Shown here piece after piece: positions 44,238-53,580 of a DNA stretch of 64,000 bases (the stretch's first letter is position 1; every line of letters starts with the position of its first letter). A model generated the notes under the pieces. It saw nothing but the letters and a program-made list of their open reading frames with translations, ran no database searches and was not told the DNA's origin. This stretch comes from Chloroflexota bacterium (GTDB lineage: Bacteria; Chloroflexota; Limnocylindria; Limnocylindrales; CSP1-4), in assembly GCA_021783095.1 (NCBI GenBank), contig JAJXUG010000018.1, positions 1 to 64,000 on the forward strand, written 5' to 3'. Position numbers and translations under genes: made by a program.

Positions 44238-46390
44238 GGATCACGAGCCTCTCCGTGCGCAACCTCGGCCGGCACCGCGACGCGACGTGGGCGCTCGACC
44301 CGGGGATGACCATCGTTCGCGGCCCGAACGAGTCGGGCAAGTCCACCATCCAGCACGCGCTGGAGCTCGTCCTGACGCGCCCCGCCACGAGCACCGCGCC
44401 GGATCTCGACGCCCTGCGGACATGGGGCGCGGGTCCGAGCGCCGCCCCGGCGGTCGCGATCACGTTCAGCTGGGACGGCGAGGAGGACGAGGTTCACGAG
44501 GGACGGCTGGCGAAGGTGTTCGCGGGCGTCAGCGGCACCGCGCGCCTAGAGCTCGACGGGAGGCCCGTCGCCGACCCCGCGCGTGCCGAGGAGACGTTCG
44601 CAGAGCTCTCGGGCGTGCCGACCGAGGGCTTCCTCCGCTCGACCGCCTCGGTCCGCCAGACCGAGCTGGCCGGGCTCCAGCGCGATGAGACCGCCCTGCG
44701 CGACCGCCTGACGGCCACCATGAGCGGCGCGGACCGCAGCACGGCGAGGGCCCGGCGCCGCCTCCTGGCTGCCAAGGCCGATCTTGACCCGCGCAACAGC
44801 GGACCCGGCCGTCTGGGCACCGCCGAAGAGGCGGTCGCGGACGCCGAGCGCCGCCTCGCGAACGGCCAGGACGGGCTCGCCCGGCTCGAGCACGACCGCG
44901 AGGCGCACACGATCGCGAAGGAGCGGCGGGCGGCCTCGGAGTCCGCCCTGACGGAGCGCCGATCGCAGCTGGAGAAGGCCCGCCAGGCCGAGCGCCTCCA
45001 CGCCGAGCGCGATGAGGCGCAGGCCCGCCACGACCGCTTCGCGGAGGCGATCGCGCTCCGGGACGAGCTGGCGGAGCTCGACGCCACCCACCCCTCGCCC
45101 ATGCCCCTGGCCCAGCTCCGCCCCGCCGTTGAGCGGTTGCGGACCCTCGAGACGCGCATCTCCACGCTCGAGGAGCTCCTGTCGAGCGAGGTGCACGTCG
45201 ACTTCGATCTGCCGCCCGAGCGGGCGTGGCAGCCCCAGTCGCGGCTCGGCCTTGCCCTGGCAGCGGTGGGCCTCATCCTCGTGGCGGGCGGCATCGCCGT
45301 CGACGTGGTCGGCGTTGCGAACCTGGGCATCGTGCCGGTCATCGTGGGCCTGGTCCTGGCCGCCGTCGGCGTGGCGGCCCGCTTCATGGCGATCCGTGGG
45401 CGCGACGCGAATGTCGCCACACGGCAGATGCGGGACGAGGAGGTCACGCGCCGGCTCCGCGGCCGCTCCGACATGGAGGAGGAGCTGCGACGCGCCCGGA
45501 TCGGGCGCGAGGAGGCGCTCGCGACGCTGGAGCTGCCCGGTGCCCCCGAGGCGGAGGAGCGGCTGGCCGCCGAGACGGCGCACGTCGCGCGGATCGACCA
45601 GGGCCGCGCGCGCCTGTCGGGCCTCATCGGTGACGAGCACCCCGACACGCTGCCCTCGAAGCGCGATGCCGCGGCGGCCGAGATCGCCCGCACGAGCGCC
45701 GCTCTCGACGCACTCGGCCCCATCGCCAGGGAGCCCCGGGCGCGCGAGCGCCTCGAGGTGGAGGTGCGCGACGCCGAGGGCGTGGCCGACCGGATGCGCG
45801 ACGACGAATCGGCCGCCCGCGCTCGGGTGGACCAGAACCCAGTCGATGCCGAGGACGTGGCCGGGCTGGCCGAGCGCCTGGCGAGCTGGCGCGCCGATCT
45901 AGCCGAGCTTCGGCGCCGGGAGCGCATCCTGTCGCGGACGCTGGCCGAGCTCGACGCCGCCGAGCAGGCGACGATGGCGCGCGCGACGCGCTTCCTCGAG
46001 CGGCAGATGGTCGCTGACGTGGCGCGCCTCACCGGCGGGCGGTACCACGACGTGCGCATGGATGACACGGCGCTCGGGCTCGAGGTTCGGTCCACCGAGC
46101 GGGGCGACTGGGTCTCGGTGAGCGACCTCTCACGGGGGACGCTCGATGCGATCTACCTCGCGGCACGGCTCGGGCTGGTGCGCCTCGTGACCGGCGACCG
46201 CCGCCCGCCGCTCATCCTCGACGACCCGCTCGTCTCGCTCGACGACGACCGCGCGTCACGGGCGCTCGCAGTCCTGCGGGAGCTCGCCACGGACTTCCAG
46301 GTGATCTACCTCACTGCGTCCTCGCGCTACGACGCGCTCGCTGACGCGGTGATCGAGCTGCCCGGCCCCGAGGCGGTGGCGAATTCCTGA
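44234..46390 (+). CDS. SbcC/YhaN-like SMC ATPase with transmembrane hinge
   Basis: The 718-residue protein has an N-terminal Rad50-like Walker A (GPNESGKST, about 30-38), long coiled coils and a C-terminal half with signature LSRGTLDAIYL (about 631) and Walker B LILDDPLVSLDD (about 659). In place of a zinc hook, the coiled coils are interrupted by two hydrophobic helices (about 336-383: LGLALAAVGLILVAGG..., IVPVIVGLVLAAVGVAA). This resembles the YhaN type and suggests membrane anchoring. It is coupled to the upstream nuclease, so the pair acts as a complex. Confidence 0.8.
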   Translation: MRITSLSVRNLGRHRDATWALDPGMTIVRGPNESGKSTIQHALELVLTRPATSTAPDLDALRTWGAGPSAAPAVAITFSWDGEEDEVHEGRLAKVFAGVSGTARLELDGRPVADPARAEETFAELSGVPTEGFLRSTASVRQTELAGLQRDETALRDRLTATMSGADRSTARARRRLLAAKADLDPRNSGPGRLGTAEEAVADAERRLANGQDGLARLEHDREAHTIAKERRAASESALTERRSQLEKARQAERLHAERDEAQARHDRFAEAIALRDELAELDATHPSPMPLAQLRPAVERLRTLETRISTLEELLSSEVHVDFDLPPERAWQPQSRLGLALAAVGLILVAGGIAVDVVGVANLGIVPVIVGLVLAAVGVAARFMAIRGRDANVATRQMRDEEVTRRLRGRSDMEEELRRARIGREEALATLELPGAPEAEERLAAETAHVARIDQGRARLSGLIGDEHPDTLPSKRDAAAAEIARTSAALDALGPIAREPRARERLEVEVRDAEGVADRMRDDESAARARVDQNPVDAEDVAGLAERLASWRADLAELRRRERILSRTLAELDAAEQATMARATRFLERQMVADVARLTGGRYHDVRMDDTALGLEVRSTERGDWVSVSDLSRGTLDAIYLAARLGLVRLVTGDRRPPLILDDPLVSLDDDRASRALAVLRELATDFQVIYLTASSRYDALADAVIELPGPEAVANS

Positions 46391-46424
46391 GCTCGGTCCG
46401 GGTCTCGCCGTCGTCGTTCTGGGT

Positions 46425-47249
46425 TTGACCTCAGCGATCACCTGGGGTGCCGGCGACTTCGGCGGCGGGATGATGAGCCGGCGCGTGCCGCTGTTCGGCG
46501 TGGTCGCCACGACGCAGGTCGTGGGGATGGTCGTCGCGCTGGTGATCGCGGTCCTGCGCGGCGAGCCAGTGCCCGCCGGGGCGGACCTCGCCTGGTCCAT
46601 CGGCGCGGGCCTGTGCGGCGTGGTGGGGATGAGCTCGCTGTACCGGGGGCTCGCGGTGGGCAGGATGGGTGTGGTGGCCCCCGTCACCGGGGTCGTGGGG
46701 GCGGTCGTGCCGGTCGTGGTCGGGTTCGTCATCGAGGGCGTGCCCACCACCGCGACCATCGTCGGGATCGTCACCGCACTGCTGGCCGTGGTGCTGGTGA
46801 CGCGAGCGCCTGGCCACCAGGCGGACCGCCCGGCCGGCATCGAGTGGGCGCTCCTCGCCGGGATCGCCATCGGCGGGTTCAACATCTGCATCGGCCAGCT
46901 GTCGAACGCCGGCCAGTTCGCCCCGCTCGTGGTCCTTCGGCTCGTGCAGGCAGTCGCCATGGTGTCGCTGATCGTCCTGTGGCGGCAGCCGTGGCGGATG
47001 CGGCGCGGCGACGTGGCGCGGCTGTCGGTCGTGGGCGTGCTCGACATGGCGGGCAACGTGGCCTTCATCGGCGCGGCGCAGGCGGGTGCGCTGGCCGTCG
47101 CGACGATCCTCTCGTCGCTCTACCCGGTGACCACCGTGGTGCTCGCCCTCACGCTGCTGCGGGAGCGGGTGACGCGGAGCCACCTGGCGGGCATCGCGCT
47201 CACGGTTGTGGCGATCGTGCTGATCGCGGTCGGGACGACGACGGGGTAG
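46425..47249 (+). CDS. EamA/DMT-family transporter-like membrane protein
   Basis: The 274-residue protein has about ten helices in two EamA repeats (WGAGDFGGGMMSRR and VVGMSSLYRGLAVGRMGVVAPV in the first; GNVAFIGAAQAGALAVATILSSLYPV in the second). This superfamily moves small metabolites. The listed TTG start at 46425 is weak; in-frame codons upstream continue (GPGLAVVVLG), so the true start may be a non-standard codon overlapping the sbcC-like gene end. No ribosome site decides this. Confidence 0.65.
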   Translation: MTSAITWGAGDFGGGMMSRRVPLFGVVATTQVVGMVVALVIAVLRGEPVPAGADLAWSIGAGLCGVVGMSSLYRGLAVGRMGVVAPVTGVVGAVVPVVVGFVIEGVPTTATIVGIVTALLAVVLVTRAPGHQADRPAGIEWALLAGIAIGGFNICIGQLSNAGQFAPLVVLRLVQAVAMVSLIVLWRQPWRMRRGDVARLSVVGVLDMAGNVAFIGAAQAGALAVATILSSLYPVTTVVLALTLLRERVTRSHLAGIALTVVAIVLIAVGTTTG

Positions 47250-47270
47250 CGTCCAGGGGCGTCCGGGGCG

Positions 47271-47810
47271 TCATCCAGACCTCTCGACGCGGACCACGCG
47301 CACGGCGTCCACCTCGGCCGGCTCGCGAAGCACCACCACGCGCGCGAAGCCCTCGGCGCCCAGGCCCGGCCCGCGCAGGGATGTCGCGAGGCGGGCCAGG
47401 TGCCGGCGCACCGCCCCCTCGGGGACGGCCAGACCGCCGCGGGCCTCGTTGCGCGCCAGCACGATCCCCTCCGGCAAGTCCAGGACGATCGCCACGGCGG
47501 CGACGCCGGCCTCTGCCGCTGCGCGCAGCAGGGATCGCCGGTCAGCAGCGGTGACGCTCGTCGCGTCGACCACGGTCAGGAGGCCGCGGGAGAGCCGCAG
47601 CCGAAGGGCGCGGTGGAGGGCCGCGAAGGCCGGGGCCGAGGCCCGCTGGTCCGTCAGGTCACCAGCGATCAGCGCCCGGAAGGCGTCAGAGGAGAGCACC
47701 TCGTCGGGCGCGAAGTGGCGGCCCGCGAAGGTTGTCTTGCCGGCGCCCGCGGCGCCGACCAGCACCACGAGGCACGGGTCTGGGAGGCGGAGCTCGATCC
47801 GAGGCGGCAC
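47271..47810 (-). CDS. Stand-alone P-loop kinase like the kinase domain of bacterial Pnkp
   Basis: The 179-residue protein has the P-loop VGAAGAGKTTFA, then EVLSSDAFRAL, LLTVVDATSVTAADRR and a lid-like VLDLPEGIVLARNEARGG. The order and spacing are those of the polynucleotide 5'-kinase domain of bacterial Pnkp. Here it is alone: no phosphatase or ligase domain is adjacent. It probably phosphorylates nucleic-acid ends or a small molecule. It starts at a GTG and faces the MFS remnant. Confidence 0.65.
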   Translation of the reverse strand: MPPRIELRLPDPCLVVLVGAAGAGKTTFAGRHFAPDEVLSSDAFRALIAGDLTDQRASAPAFAALHRALRLRLSRGLLTVVDATSVTAADRRSLLRAAAEAGVAAVAIVLDLPEGIVLARNEARGGLAVPEGAVRRHLARLATSLRGPGLGAEGFARVVVLREPAEVDAVRVVRVERSG

Positions 47811-47922
47811 GCGGAGATCATCGCGCCTGCGGCGCCCTTCGGCTCCCGCTTCGCGGACGGCTTCCGGAGGCGGTCCGGCCGCGGTGCCGCGGGCTCAGCC
47901 TGTGAGCCCGCCATCCGGTACG

Positions 47923-48277
47923 GTGGGCGCCTTGCACGAGTCTGCCCACCCCTCTACGCCCGACTGGCGCCGCATCGTCGCCGCCTACTGGCTCACCCAG
48001 CTCGTCGAGAGCGCGGGCATGAGCCGTGGGGGCGATGGTCTTCTCGCTGCTCGCCACCGAGGTCCCGCCCGAGCGCCGCTCGGCCACGCTCAACCTGGTC
48101 TACCTGCCGCTCTACCTGGCGGGGGTGGTGGGGCCCGCGACCGGCTCGGTGCTGGCGGCGACCCTGGGGCTGCCGGGGCCGTATCTGGCGGGTGCGGCGG
48201 TGTTCGTGCTCGGGGCGGTGGTCATGGGACGGCACCACGTGGCATCGGCAGGGGCCGCGAGGCGGCTCGCGGCGTAG
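47923..48277 (+). pseudogene. MFS transporter pseudogene with a large internal deletion
   Basis: The N-terminal piece (GTG 47923; DWRRIVAAYWLTQLVESAGMS) matches the cytoplasmic start and first helix of an MFS protein. At about 48019-48030 the frame shifts straight into the final part (AVGAMVFSLLATEVPPERRSATLNL, then YLAGVVGPATGSVLAA and two more helices), which ends at 48277. Roughly 300 residues of the usual 400 are missing, so the product cannot transport. Confidence 0.7.
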
Positions 48278-48457
48278 CGCCGGTCGACCGCGGCCTGCGG
48301 CCTGCAGACCTCCGCGAGCCCGCCTTCGCGCCTTCGGCGTCAGCGGCCCCGCCGCTCCGTGGGGTGGATGGTGACCCTGTCGCCGGGTCCCTTGTCGAGC
48401 CGCGCGCGGAAGTCGGCGCGCATGGGCAGCCTGTGGATGCCGTCGCCGGCCGCCTCC

Positions 48458-49576
48458 CTACGCCCCCGGCAGGTGCCGCTCGGCCGGTCCGATGTACCGC
48501 ACGTCGGGGCGGATCAGCCGGTTGGCGGCCCCCTGCTCGATCGCGTGGGCCGTCCAGCCGGCATGGCGCGCGAGGGCGAACGTCGCCGGGAACAGGTCCG
48601 GCGTGAGGCCCACGCCCAGCAGCACCGGCGCCGCGTAGTACTCGACGTTGGTCATCAGCGGCCGGTCCGGGTACTTCTCGGCCAGCACCCGCAGCGCCAC
48701 GTCCTCGACCGCGATGGCCAGCGCGAGCCACTCGGGCTGGTGCGTCATCGACTGGGCGACTTCGCGCAGGGCGGCCGCCCGGGGGTCGTACGAGCGGTAG
48801 ATGCGGTGGCCGAAGCCCATCAGGCGGACCTTCCGGTCGAGCGCGTGGCGGACCCATGCCTCGGCCCGCTCCGGTGAGCCCACCTCGTGGATCTGCTCGA
48901 CCACCTCGGACGGGGCGCCGCCGTGGAGCGGCCCCTTGAGCGCGCCGATCGCCCCGCCCACGGCCGACGCGATGTCAGCGCGCGTGGACGTGACGACCCG
49001 GCAGACGAAGGTCGAGGCGTTGAAGCCGTGCTCAGCGCCGACCACGAAGTACGCGTCGAGCGCTCGCGCCGCCTCCTCGGCGGGCACCTGCCCGGTGAGC
49101 TGGTAGAGGAAGCCGGGAACGAGATCGAGCTCGGGGTCGGGGGCCACCGGGTCGAGTCCCTGGCGGATCCGCGCGAACGCGGCCAGGGCCGACGGCGACG
49201 AGGCCGTCAGCGAGCGCGCCTGCTCGGGCGTTGCCGGCCAGGATGGGTCGTGCTCGGCGCCCCACACCGCCACCGCCGTCCGAAGGGCGTCCATCGGCCG
49301 TGCGGTCTTGGGCAGCGCGCGCAGGGCCGTGACCACCGCCGGTGAGGCGGGCTCGCAGGGCAGCTTCGCCGCGGGCTTCCAGTCGCCCGTCCAGAGCAGC
49401 TCGGCCACGGCCGCGAAGGAGCCGTTCTTGACCAGTTCGCCGATCGGGTAGCCGCGGTACAGCAGCCGACCGCGCTCGCCGTCGATGAACGAGAGTGAGG
49501 TCTCGCCGGCGATGACGCCCTCGAGGCCCGGGGAGTAGGGGCGGGTGTCGGCCGGGGCCGACGCGGGATCAGTCAT
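48458..49576 (-). CDS. gltA: Citrate synthase (or 2-methylcitrate synthase)
   Basis: The 372-residue protein is a short-type citrate synthase with YRGYPIGEL near the N-terminus, the catalytic His regions GAEHGFNAST and KGPLHGGAPSEV, GFGHRIYRSYDPRA and EKYPDRPLMTNVEYYAAPVL. It condenses acetyl-CoA (or propionyl-CoA) with oxaloacetate. The ATG at 49574-49576 has AGGAG just upstream, better than the earlier GTG-like frame. Sequence alone does not separate the two activities. Confidence 0.88.
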   Translation of the reverse strand: MTDPASAPADTRPYSPGLEGVIAGETSLSFIDGERGRLLYRGYPIGELVKNGSFAAVAELLWTGDWKPAAKLPCEPASPAVVTALRALPKTARPMDALRTAVAVWGAEHDPSWPATPEQARSLTASSPSALAAFARIRQGLDPVAPDPELDLVPGFLYQLTGQVPAEEAARALDAYFVVGAEHGFNASTFVCRVVTSTRADIASAVGGAIGALKGPLHGGAPSEVVEQIHEVGSPERAEAWVRHALDRKVRLMGFGHRIYRSYDPRAAALREVAQSMTHQPEWLALAIAVEDVALRVLAEKYPDRPLMTNVEYYAAPVLLGVGLTPDLFPATFALARHAGWTAHAIEQGAANRLIRPDVRYIGPAERHLPGA

Positions 49577-49643
49577 CGGTTGCTCCTGTCGCAAGCCCCG
49601 ATGGTAGACGGATCGCCGAGTGCAGGTTGCCGGCGGGGCCAGG

Positions 49644-49889
49644 TCAGCTGCGGCTCGAGGCCCGCATCACCAGCCGCACGGCGGCGGACCCGAGGATCGC
49701 CAGGACGATGACGCCCACGGTGTCACCTGGGCCGGAGATGCCCAGCAGGGAGCTGACGAAGGCACCGAGGAACGCCCCGACAACGCCCACGACGATCGAG
49801 GCGAGATAGCCGGTGGCCGGTCCACCGATGACAGCGCCGGTGACCATCCCAGCGACGAACCCGATGATCAGCAGGGGCATGAGTTCCAT
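49644..49889 (-). CDS. GlsB/YeaQ/YmgE-family small membrane protein, copy 1
   Basis: The 81-residue protein has three predicted helices with the glycine-zipper pattern of the family: LLIIGFVAGMVTGAVIGG, YLASIVVGVVGAFLGAFVSS and VGVIVLAILGSAAVRLV. The gene at 49910-50161 encodes a second copy on the same strand. Family members are transglycosylase-associated or stress-response membrane proteins; the exact role is unclear. The start may also be the ATG three codons later (MPLLII). Confidence 0.75.
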   Translation of the reverse strand: MELMPLLIIGFVAGMVTGAVIGGPATGYLASIVVGVVGAFLGAFVSSLLGISGPGDTVGVIVLAILGSAAVRLVMRASSRS

Positions 49890-49909
49890 GCCTGAACCCC
49901 GAACGATGG

Positions 49910-50161
49910 TCAGCTCCGCTCGAGCGCCTTCAGCACCACCCGCACGACGATGCCACCGAGCGTCGCCACGACGATGGCGCCGACGAAGCCCTCCCCCTGC
50001 CCGAAACCCATCTGCTCGACGAGCCAGCCGCCGACGATGGCGCCGAGGATGCCGACCACGATGGTGGGCAGGCACCCCTGCACGCTGCGCACGCCGACGA
50101 CGAGGCCCGAGAGCCCGCCTGCGAGAAGGCCGATGATCAGCCAGACGATGATGCTCGACAT
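49910..50161 (-). CDS. GlsB/YeaQ/YmgE-family small membrane protein, copy 2
   Basis: The 83-residue protein (MSSIIVWLIIGLLAGGLSGL, then GCLPTIVVGILGAIVGGWLV and FVGAIVVATLGGIVVRVVL) has the same three-helix glycine-zipper plan as its downstream neighbour 20 bases away. Tandem duplication is the likely origin, although the DNA has diverged. The ATG at 50159-50161 gives the usual short cytoplasmic N-terminus. Confidence 0.78.
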   Translation of the reverse strand: MSSIIVWLIIGLLAGGLSGLVVGVRSVQGCLPTIVVGILGAIVGGWLVEQMGFGQGEGFVGAIVVATLGGIVVRVVLKALERS

Positions 50162-50214
50162 GCCCCAAGTCTGGCACAAGGGCCGCCAGCCCTCGCGATT
50201 CGCATCAGCCGGCC

Positions 50215-50261
50215 AGCGGCCGGGTGGGCGCGCGTCGTGCGCGCAGCGGCCGGGTGGGCGC
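50215..50261. repeat. 17-base direct repeat
   Basis: AGCGGCCGGGTGGGCGC occurs at 50215-50231 and again at 50245-50261, separated by 13 bases. It lies in the 290-base gap upstream of the second GlsB-like gene and may be slippage or a binding site. Confidence 0.5.
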
Positions 50262-50454
50262 TCGGACCGCTGGGTCGGCCGCCCCGTGCGGCATTCGGGG
50301 CCATCGTCCGCCGCCCGGGCGCACGGGCCGGACCGCGCGTCTCCGGCGCCGCCGGTAGGTCCGCTTCGTGCACGCCCTGGTCGGATCCCCTGCGCGCAGG
50401 CTGAATGCGCGGCGCCTGGCGCACGGCAGACGAGCCGGAATGCGCCAACGACAG

Positions 50455-51285
50455 TCAGAAGTCGAGGAACGCCTCCACGCGCGACGTGAACTCGACCGGG
50501 TGGCTGTGGTGGGCGGCGTGGCGCGCTCCCTCGATGGTCTCCAGGCGGCCGTCGGGGAGCCGCGCGTGGAGCGCCTGGGCGCCCTCGAGGAACCATGCCG
50601 GCGACGCCGAGCCCACCAGCTGCAGCACCGGCTGGGTGACGCCGGCCAGCACCCCGAGCCCGATCGCGGGCGCTGCCAGCGCGGCCTCGAGCTCCCGGAC
50701 GATCGTCGGGGCGGCGGAGGCGCGCAGGGGCCAGATGGGGTTGGCGCGGAACGCGGCCAGCTCGGCCGCCGGCATCCCGACCGCCTCGGTCATGAAGGCG
50801 GCGAGGAGCCCGTCGAGATCGCCGTCGTCGAGCAGGGAGCGGAGCCGGGCCACCAGCCCCGGGTCAACCTCGGCCCGCCCCGGCGCGCTCTCGTACGCGA
50901 CCACGCGCCCAATCGCTGGCGTGGAGCGCGCCGCCGCCAGCGCCAGCCGCCCGCCGAGCGAGTGGCCGACGACGTCGACCGGCCCGACCGAGCGTGACGC
51001 CAGCGCCTCCGCCGCCGCAGCCACGTCCTCGACCTCGCGCTCGATGGACCACGCCGGGGCGTCACCCGAGGCACCGCGCCCGCGCCGATCCATGCCCCAC
51101 AGCTGTCGGCGTCGACCCAGCATCGGCCCGACCACGCGCCACGTCCGGTGGTCGCCGGACGTGCCGTGGACCAGCAGCAGCGGTCGCGTCCCCGCCGACG
51201 CCTCGCCCGACATGAACAGCGCGATTGGCGTCCCGTCACCCGACGTGACGAACAGCGACGGGTGCTCGGGGGCCGATGACGTCAT
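50455..51285 (-). CDS. Alpha/beta-hydrolase
   Basis: The 276-residue protein has the oxyanion-hole motif LLLVHGTSGDHRTW, the nucleophile elbow GHSLGG (Ser), the acid strand LVGSASPAWF and a C-terminal His in ARHAAHHSHP. No substrate-specific features are visible. The ATG at 51283-51285 is preferred over the longer frame. It is downstream of pgl on the same strand (about 70 bases) and may be the last gene of that operon. Confidence 0.75.
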   Translation of the reverse strand: MTSSAPEHPSLFVTSGDGTPIALFMSGEASAGTRPLLLVHGTSGDHRTWRVVGPMLGRRRQLWGMDRRGRGASGDAPAWSIEREVEDVAAAAEALASRSVGPVDVVGHSLGGRLALAAARSTPAIGRVVAYESAPGRAEVDPGLVARLRSLLDDGDLDGLLAAFMTEAVGMPAAELAAFRANPIWPLRASAAPTIVRELEAALAAPAIGLGVLAGVTQPVLQLVGSASPAWFLEGAQALHARLPDGRLETIEGARHAAHHSHPVEFTSRVEAFLDF

Positions 51286-51354
51286 GGTGGGCGTGAGCCT
51301 AGCGGGTTCAGCCACCGCAGCGGCCTCCCGGGCCGCGCGTCAGCGCTGGAGCCG

Positions 51355-52158
51355 TCAGCGCGGGAGCCGCGCCGCGGCCGCCTCGTCCAGCAGCCATGTG
51401 GCATTCGCCGCGAGCGTCGTCCGCAGCGGCAGGTCGCGCGGGTCGCCGCCGGCCCAGGCCTCCGCCAGCACGTCCGCCTTGGACGCCCCCGCCGTCACCA
51501 CCAGCACCGAGCGCGCGGCCTGCACGAGCTTGGGGTGCATCGTCACGCGAGGCATGTGCGGCTCGACGTGCGTGGGGGCCGGCACCGAGGCCACCCAGCC
51601 CGGGACGTCGAAGACGAAGGACCCCGGGAACACCGAGAGGATGTGGCCGTCCGGGCCCACGCCGAGGATCACGAGGTCGAACGCGGGCACCCCGAGCAGG
51701 GGGTGGTCGCGTCGCGCCGCCGGTCGGAGCACGCCTGCCGCCGGGCCGGCGGCCCGCAGCTCGGCCTCGTACGCGGCCGCCGCGCCATCGGGTCCGCCGC
51801 CCCCGGCCATCGCCTCGGCCACGGGCACCGGGTGCACGTTCGCGTCGGGGACCGCGAGCCCCACGCCCGGCTCGCGGAGCACCTCGTCGAACGGGGTGAC
51901 GTTCGAGAGCGGGTCGCCCGCGGGCACGAACCGGTCGTCGCCCCACCACGTGTGGACCCGCGACCAGTCCAGGCCGTTGCGCAGCGGCGCCGCTCGAAGC
52001 GCCCGGTAGATCCCGGGCGCCGACGACCCGCCCGTCGTGCACCAGTGCGCCACGCCGCGCTCCCGAAGCGCAGCAGCGAGCGTGTTCACGATGAACTCGG
52101 CTCCCGCGGCGGAGACGTCGGCTGCGGTCGGGACGATCGACAGCGTGGGCTGGGTCAT
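51355..52158 (-). CDS. pgl: 6-phosphogluconolactonase
   Basis: The 267-residue protein hydrolyses 6-phosphogluconolactone after Zwf. It shows CTTGGSSAPGIYRAL, the WWGDDRFVP motif, PFDEVL and the signature GVGPDGHILSVFPGS, all typical of the Pgl/NagB fold. It is downstream of zwf and opcA in order of reaction. The ATG 52156-52158 is 78 bases after opcA. Confidence 0.9.
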   Translation of the reverse strand: MTQPTLSIVPTAADVSAAGAEFIVNTLAAALRERGVAHWCTTGGSSAPGIYRALRAAPLRNGLDWSRVHTWWGDDRFVPAGDPLSNVTPFDEVLREPGVGLAVPDANVHPVPVAEAMAGGGGPDGAAAAYEAELRAAGPAAGVLRPAARRDHPLLGVPAFDLVILGVGPDGHILSVFPGSFVFDVPGWVASVPAPTHVEPHMPRVTMHPKLVQAARSVLVVTAGASKADVLAEAWAGGDPRDLPLRTTLAANATWLLDEAAAARLPR

Positions 52159-52236
52159 GGGGCGGCCTCCATTCCGGTCAGGGCTTCCGCGGCAGGACCG
52201 TGCCTCCGCCGCCGCCCCGTCTCGAGACGATCTCCG

Positions 52237-53580
52237 TCAGCCGGGGTGCACGGCGTGGCTTGCTCGGGCGCCAGCGAGTCGGGCGGCCATGCGGATCGTG
52301 TCCATGCCGACGTGGTCGCCGCCGCCGCCCTCGAGTGCCTCGGCGAGCAGGTCGATGTCGTTCCGGCGGGGCGCCTTGAAGGTGCGGTCGAGCGCCTGGA
52401 CGCCATCGAGCCAGACGTTGACGTGGACGTTCTCCGCCTCGGCCGTGACGTCCGCGCGCAGCTCCGAGCCGCGCCGCTCGGCGAGGATCTCCACGCGCTG
52501 GGTGGTGCCAGCTGGCGCCGATGACGCGACCGGCCGGATCACGACCGCCACTTCGCTGGAGCGCGGGTCGCGCAGCTTCGCCGCCAGCCCACGGTGGAGC
52601 GGTGGCTTCTCGCCGGGCCGGGGGCGCGGCGCACCGGCCTTCGACGCGACGGGCGTCAGCGGCGACACGACCGTCATCCCCAGCCGCGAGGCCAGCCACG
52701 CGACGTGGTACAGCGGCTTCACCACGTTGGTGCTGCCGGGTGCACCGACCTCGTCCCGGGTGCCGTACGCCACCGACACGCGGCGGAGGAACGGCAGGTA
52801 GGGCAGGAAGTCGGGCATGTCGAACAGGGTCGCGATCGCCTCGCGCCATCGCGACTGGCGCACCAGGGCGAAGTCGCGAATGGAGATCCGCGGGTAGAGG
52901 TCGTACAGATCGGCGAGCTGGCGCAGGCGCCCGAGGCCGTCGGACGTCCACACCGAGGCGTCGACCACCAGCCGGTCGGTCGCGTCGAGCAGCTCGCCCG
53001 CGGGCTCCGTGGACAGGGGCGGCTCTCCCGGCCACCAGGTCGTGACCGGCAGGTCGTGGACGAGCAGCGGGGTCACCAGCGCGGCGAGGTGCCGCCCGGT
53101 TTCGCCGCCAGCCGTGAGGAAGATCATCTCGGTGCAGGACTCGGGGGCATCGGCGCGCGGCAGCATGCAGTGCGCCTGGACCCGGCCGTCAAGCCACGGC
53201 GGGCCGTCGGGGTCTGCGAGGAGCACGATCAGCGTGCGGCTGGGGTGGCGCCCCGTGAGGCGGCTGATGGTCTCGGCCGAGCGCTCGCCCGTCTCCTTGT
53301 CGCCCGCCACGATGACCAGGTTCATCACGCTGGTCCGGGCTGCAGCCTGCCGGCCCCCGCGTTCGCCGCCGCGGCTGAACACCGTCTGCGGCTGGGCCCA
53401 GATCCGGCCCAGCTCCTTCTCGATCTCGTCGATCGTCGTCCCGCGCGACTGCCAGCGGAGCTGCGGCTCGCCGGGACGCGCCGGGCCAACGGGCTCGATC
53501 CGTCCGCCGGTGGGCCTCGTGCCGACCGCGAGGATGGTCCCGGGGGCAGCCCTCCCCGTGCCGTTCAGATCCTCCGCCAC
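52237..53580 (-). CDS. opcA: Glucose-6-phosphate dehydrogenase assembly protein OpcA
   Basis: The 447-residue protein matches OpcA: WQSRGTTIDEIEKELGRIWAQ at the N-terminus, MNLVIVAGDKETGERSAE, then CMLPRADAPESCTEMIFLTA and LPVTTWWPGEPPLS. OpcA activates or assembles Zwf. Its GTG (53578-53580) overlaps the end of zwf by 16 bases, with GAGGG upstream. The N-terminal 40 residues (Pro/Gly-rich) are not conserved and may be a lineage feature. Confidence 0.88.
   Translation of the reverse strand: MAEDLNGTGRAAPGTILAVGTRPTGGRIEPVGPARPGEPQLRWQSRGTTIDEIEKELGRIWAQPQTVFSRGGERGGRQAAARTSVMNLVIVAGDKETGERSAETISRLTGRHPSRTLIVLLADPDGPPWLDGRVQAHCMLPRADAPESCTEMIFLTAGGETGRHLAALVTPLLVHDLPVTTWWPGEPPLSTEPAGELLDATDRLVVDASVWTSDGLGRLRQLADLYDLYPRISIRDFALVRQSRWREAIATLFDMPDFLPYLPFLRRVSVAYGTRDEVGAPGSTNVVKPLYHVAWLASRLGMTVVSPLTPVASKAGAPRPRPGEKPPLHRGLAAKLRDPRSSEVAVVIRPVASSAPAGTTQRVEILAERRGSELRADVTAEAENVHVNVWLDGVQALDRTFKAPRRNDIDLLAEALEGGGGDHVGMDTIRMAARLAGARASHAVHPG

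Noticed and set aside
49644-50177. Single 177-residue frame covering both GlsB-like genes
   Set aside because: The frame merges one real gene with antisense-like Arg-rich sequence from the second. Two separate three-helix proteins in different frames fit far better.
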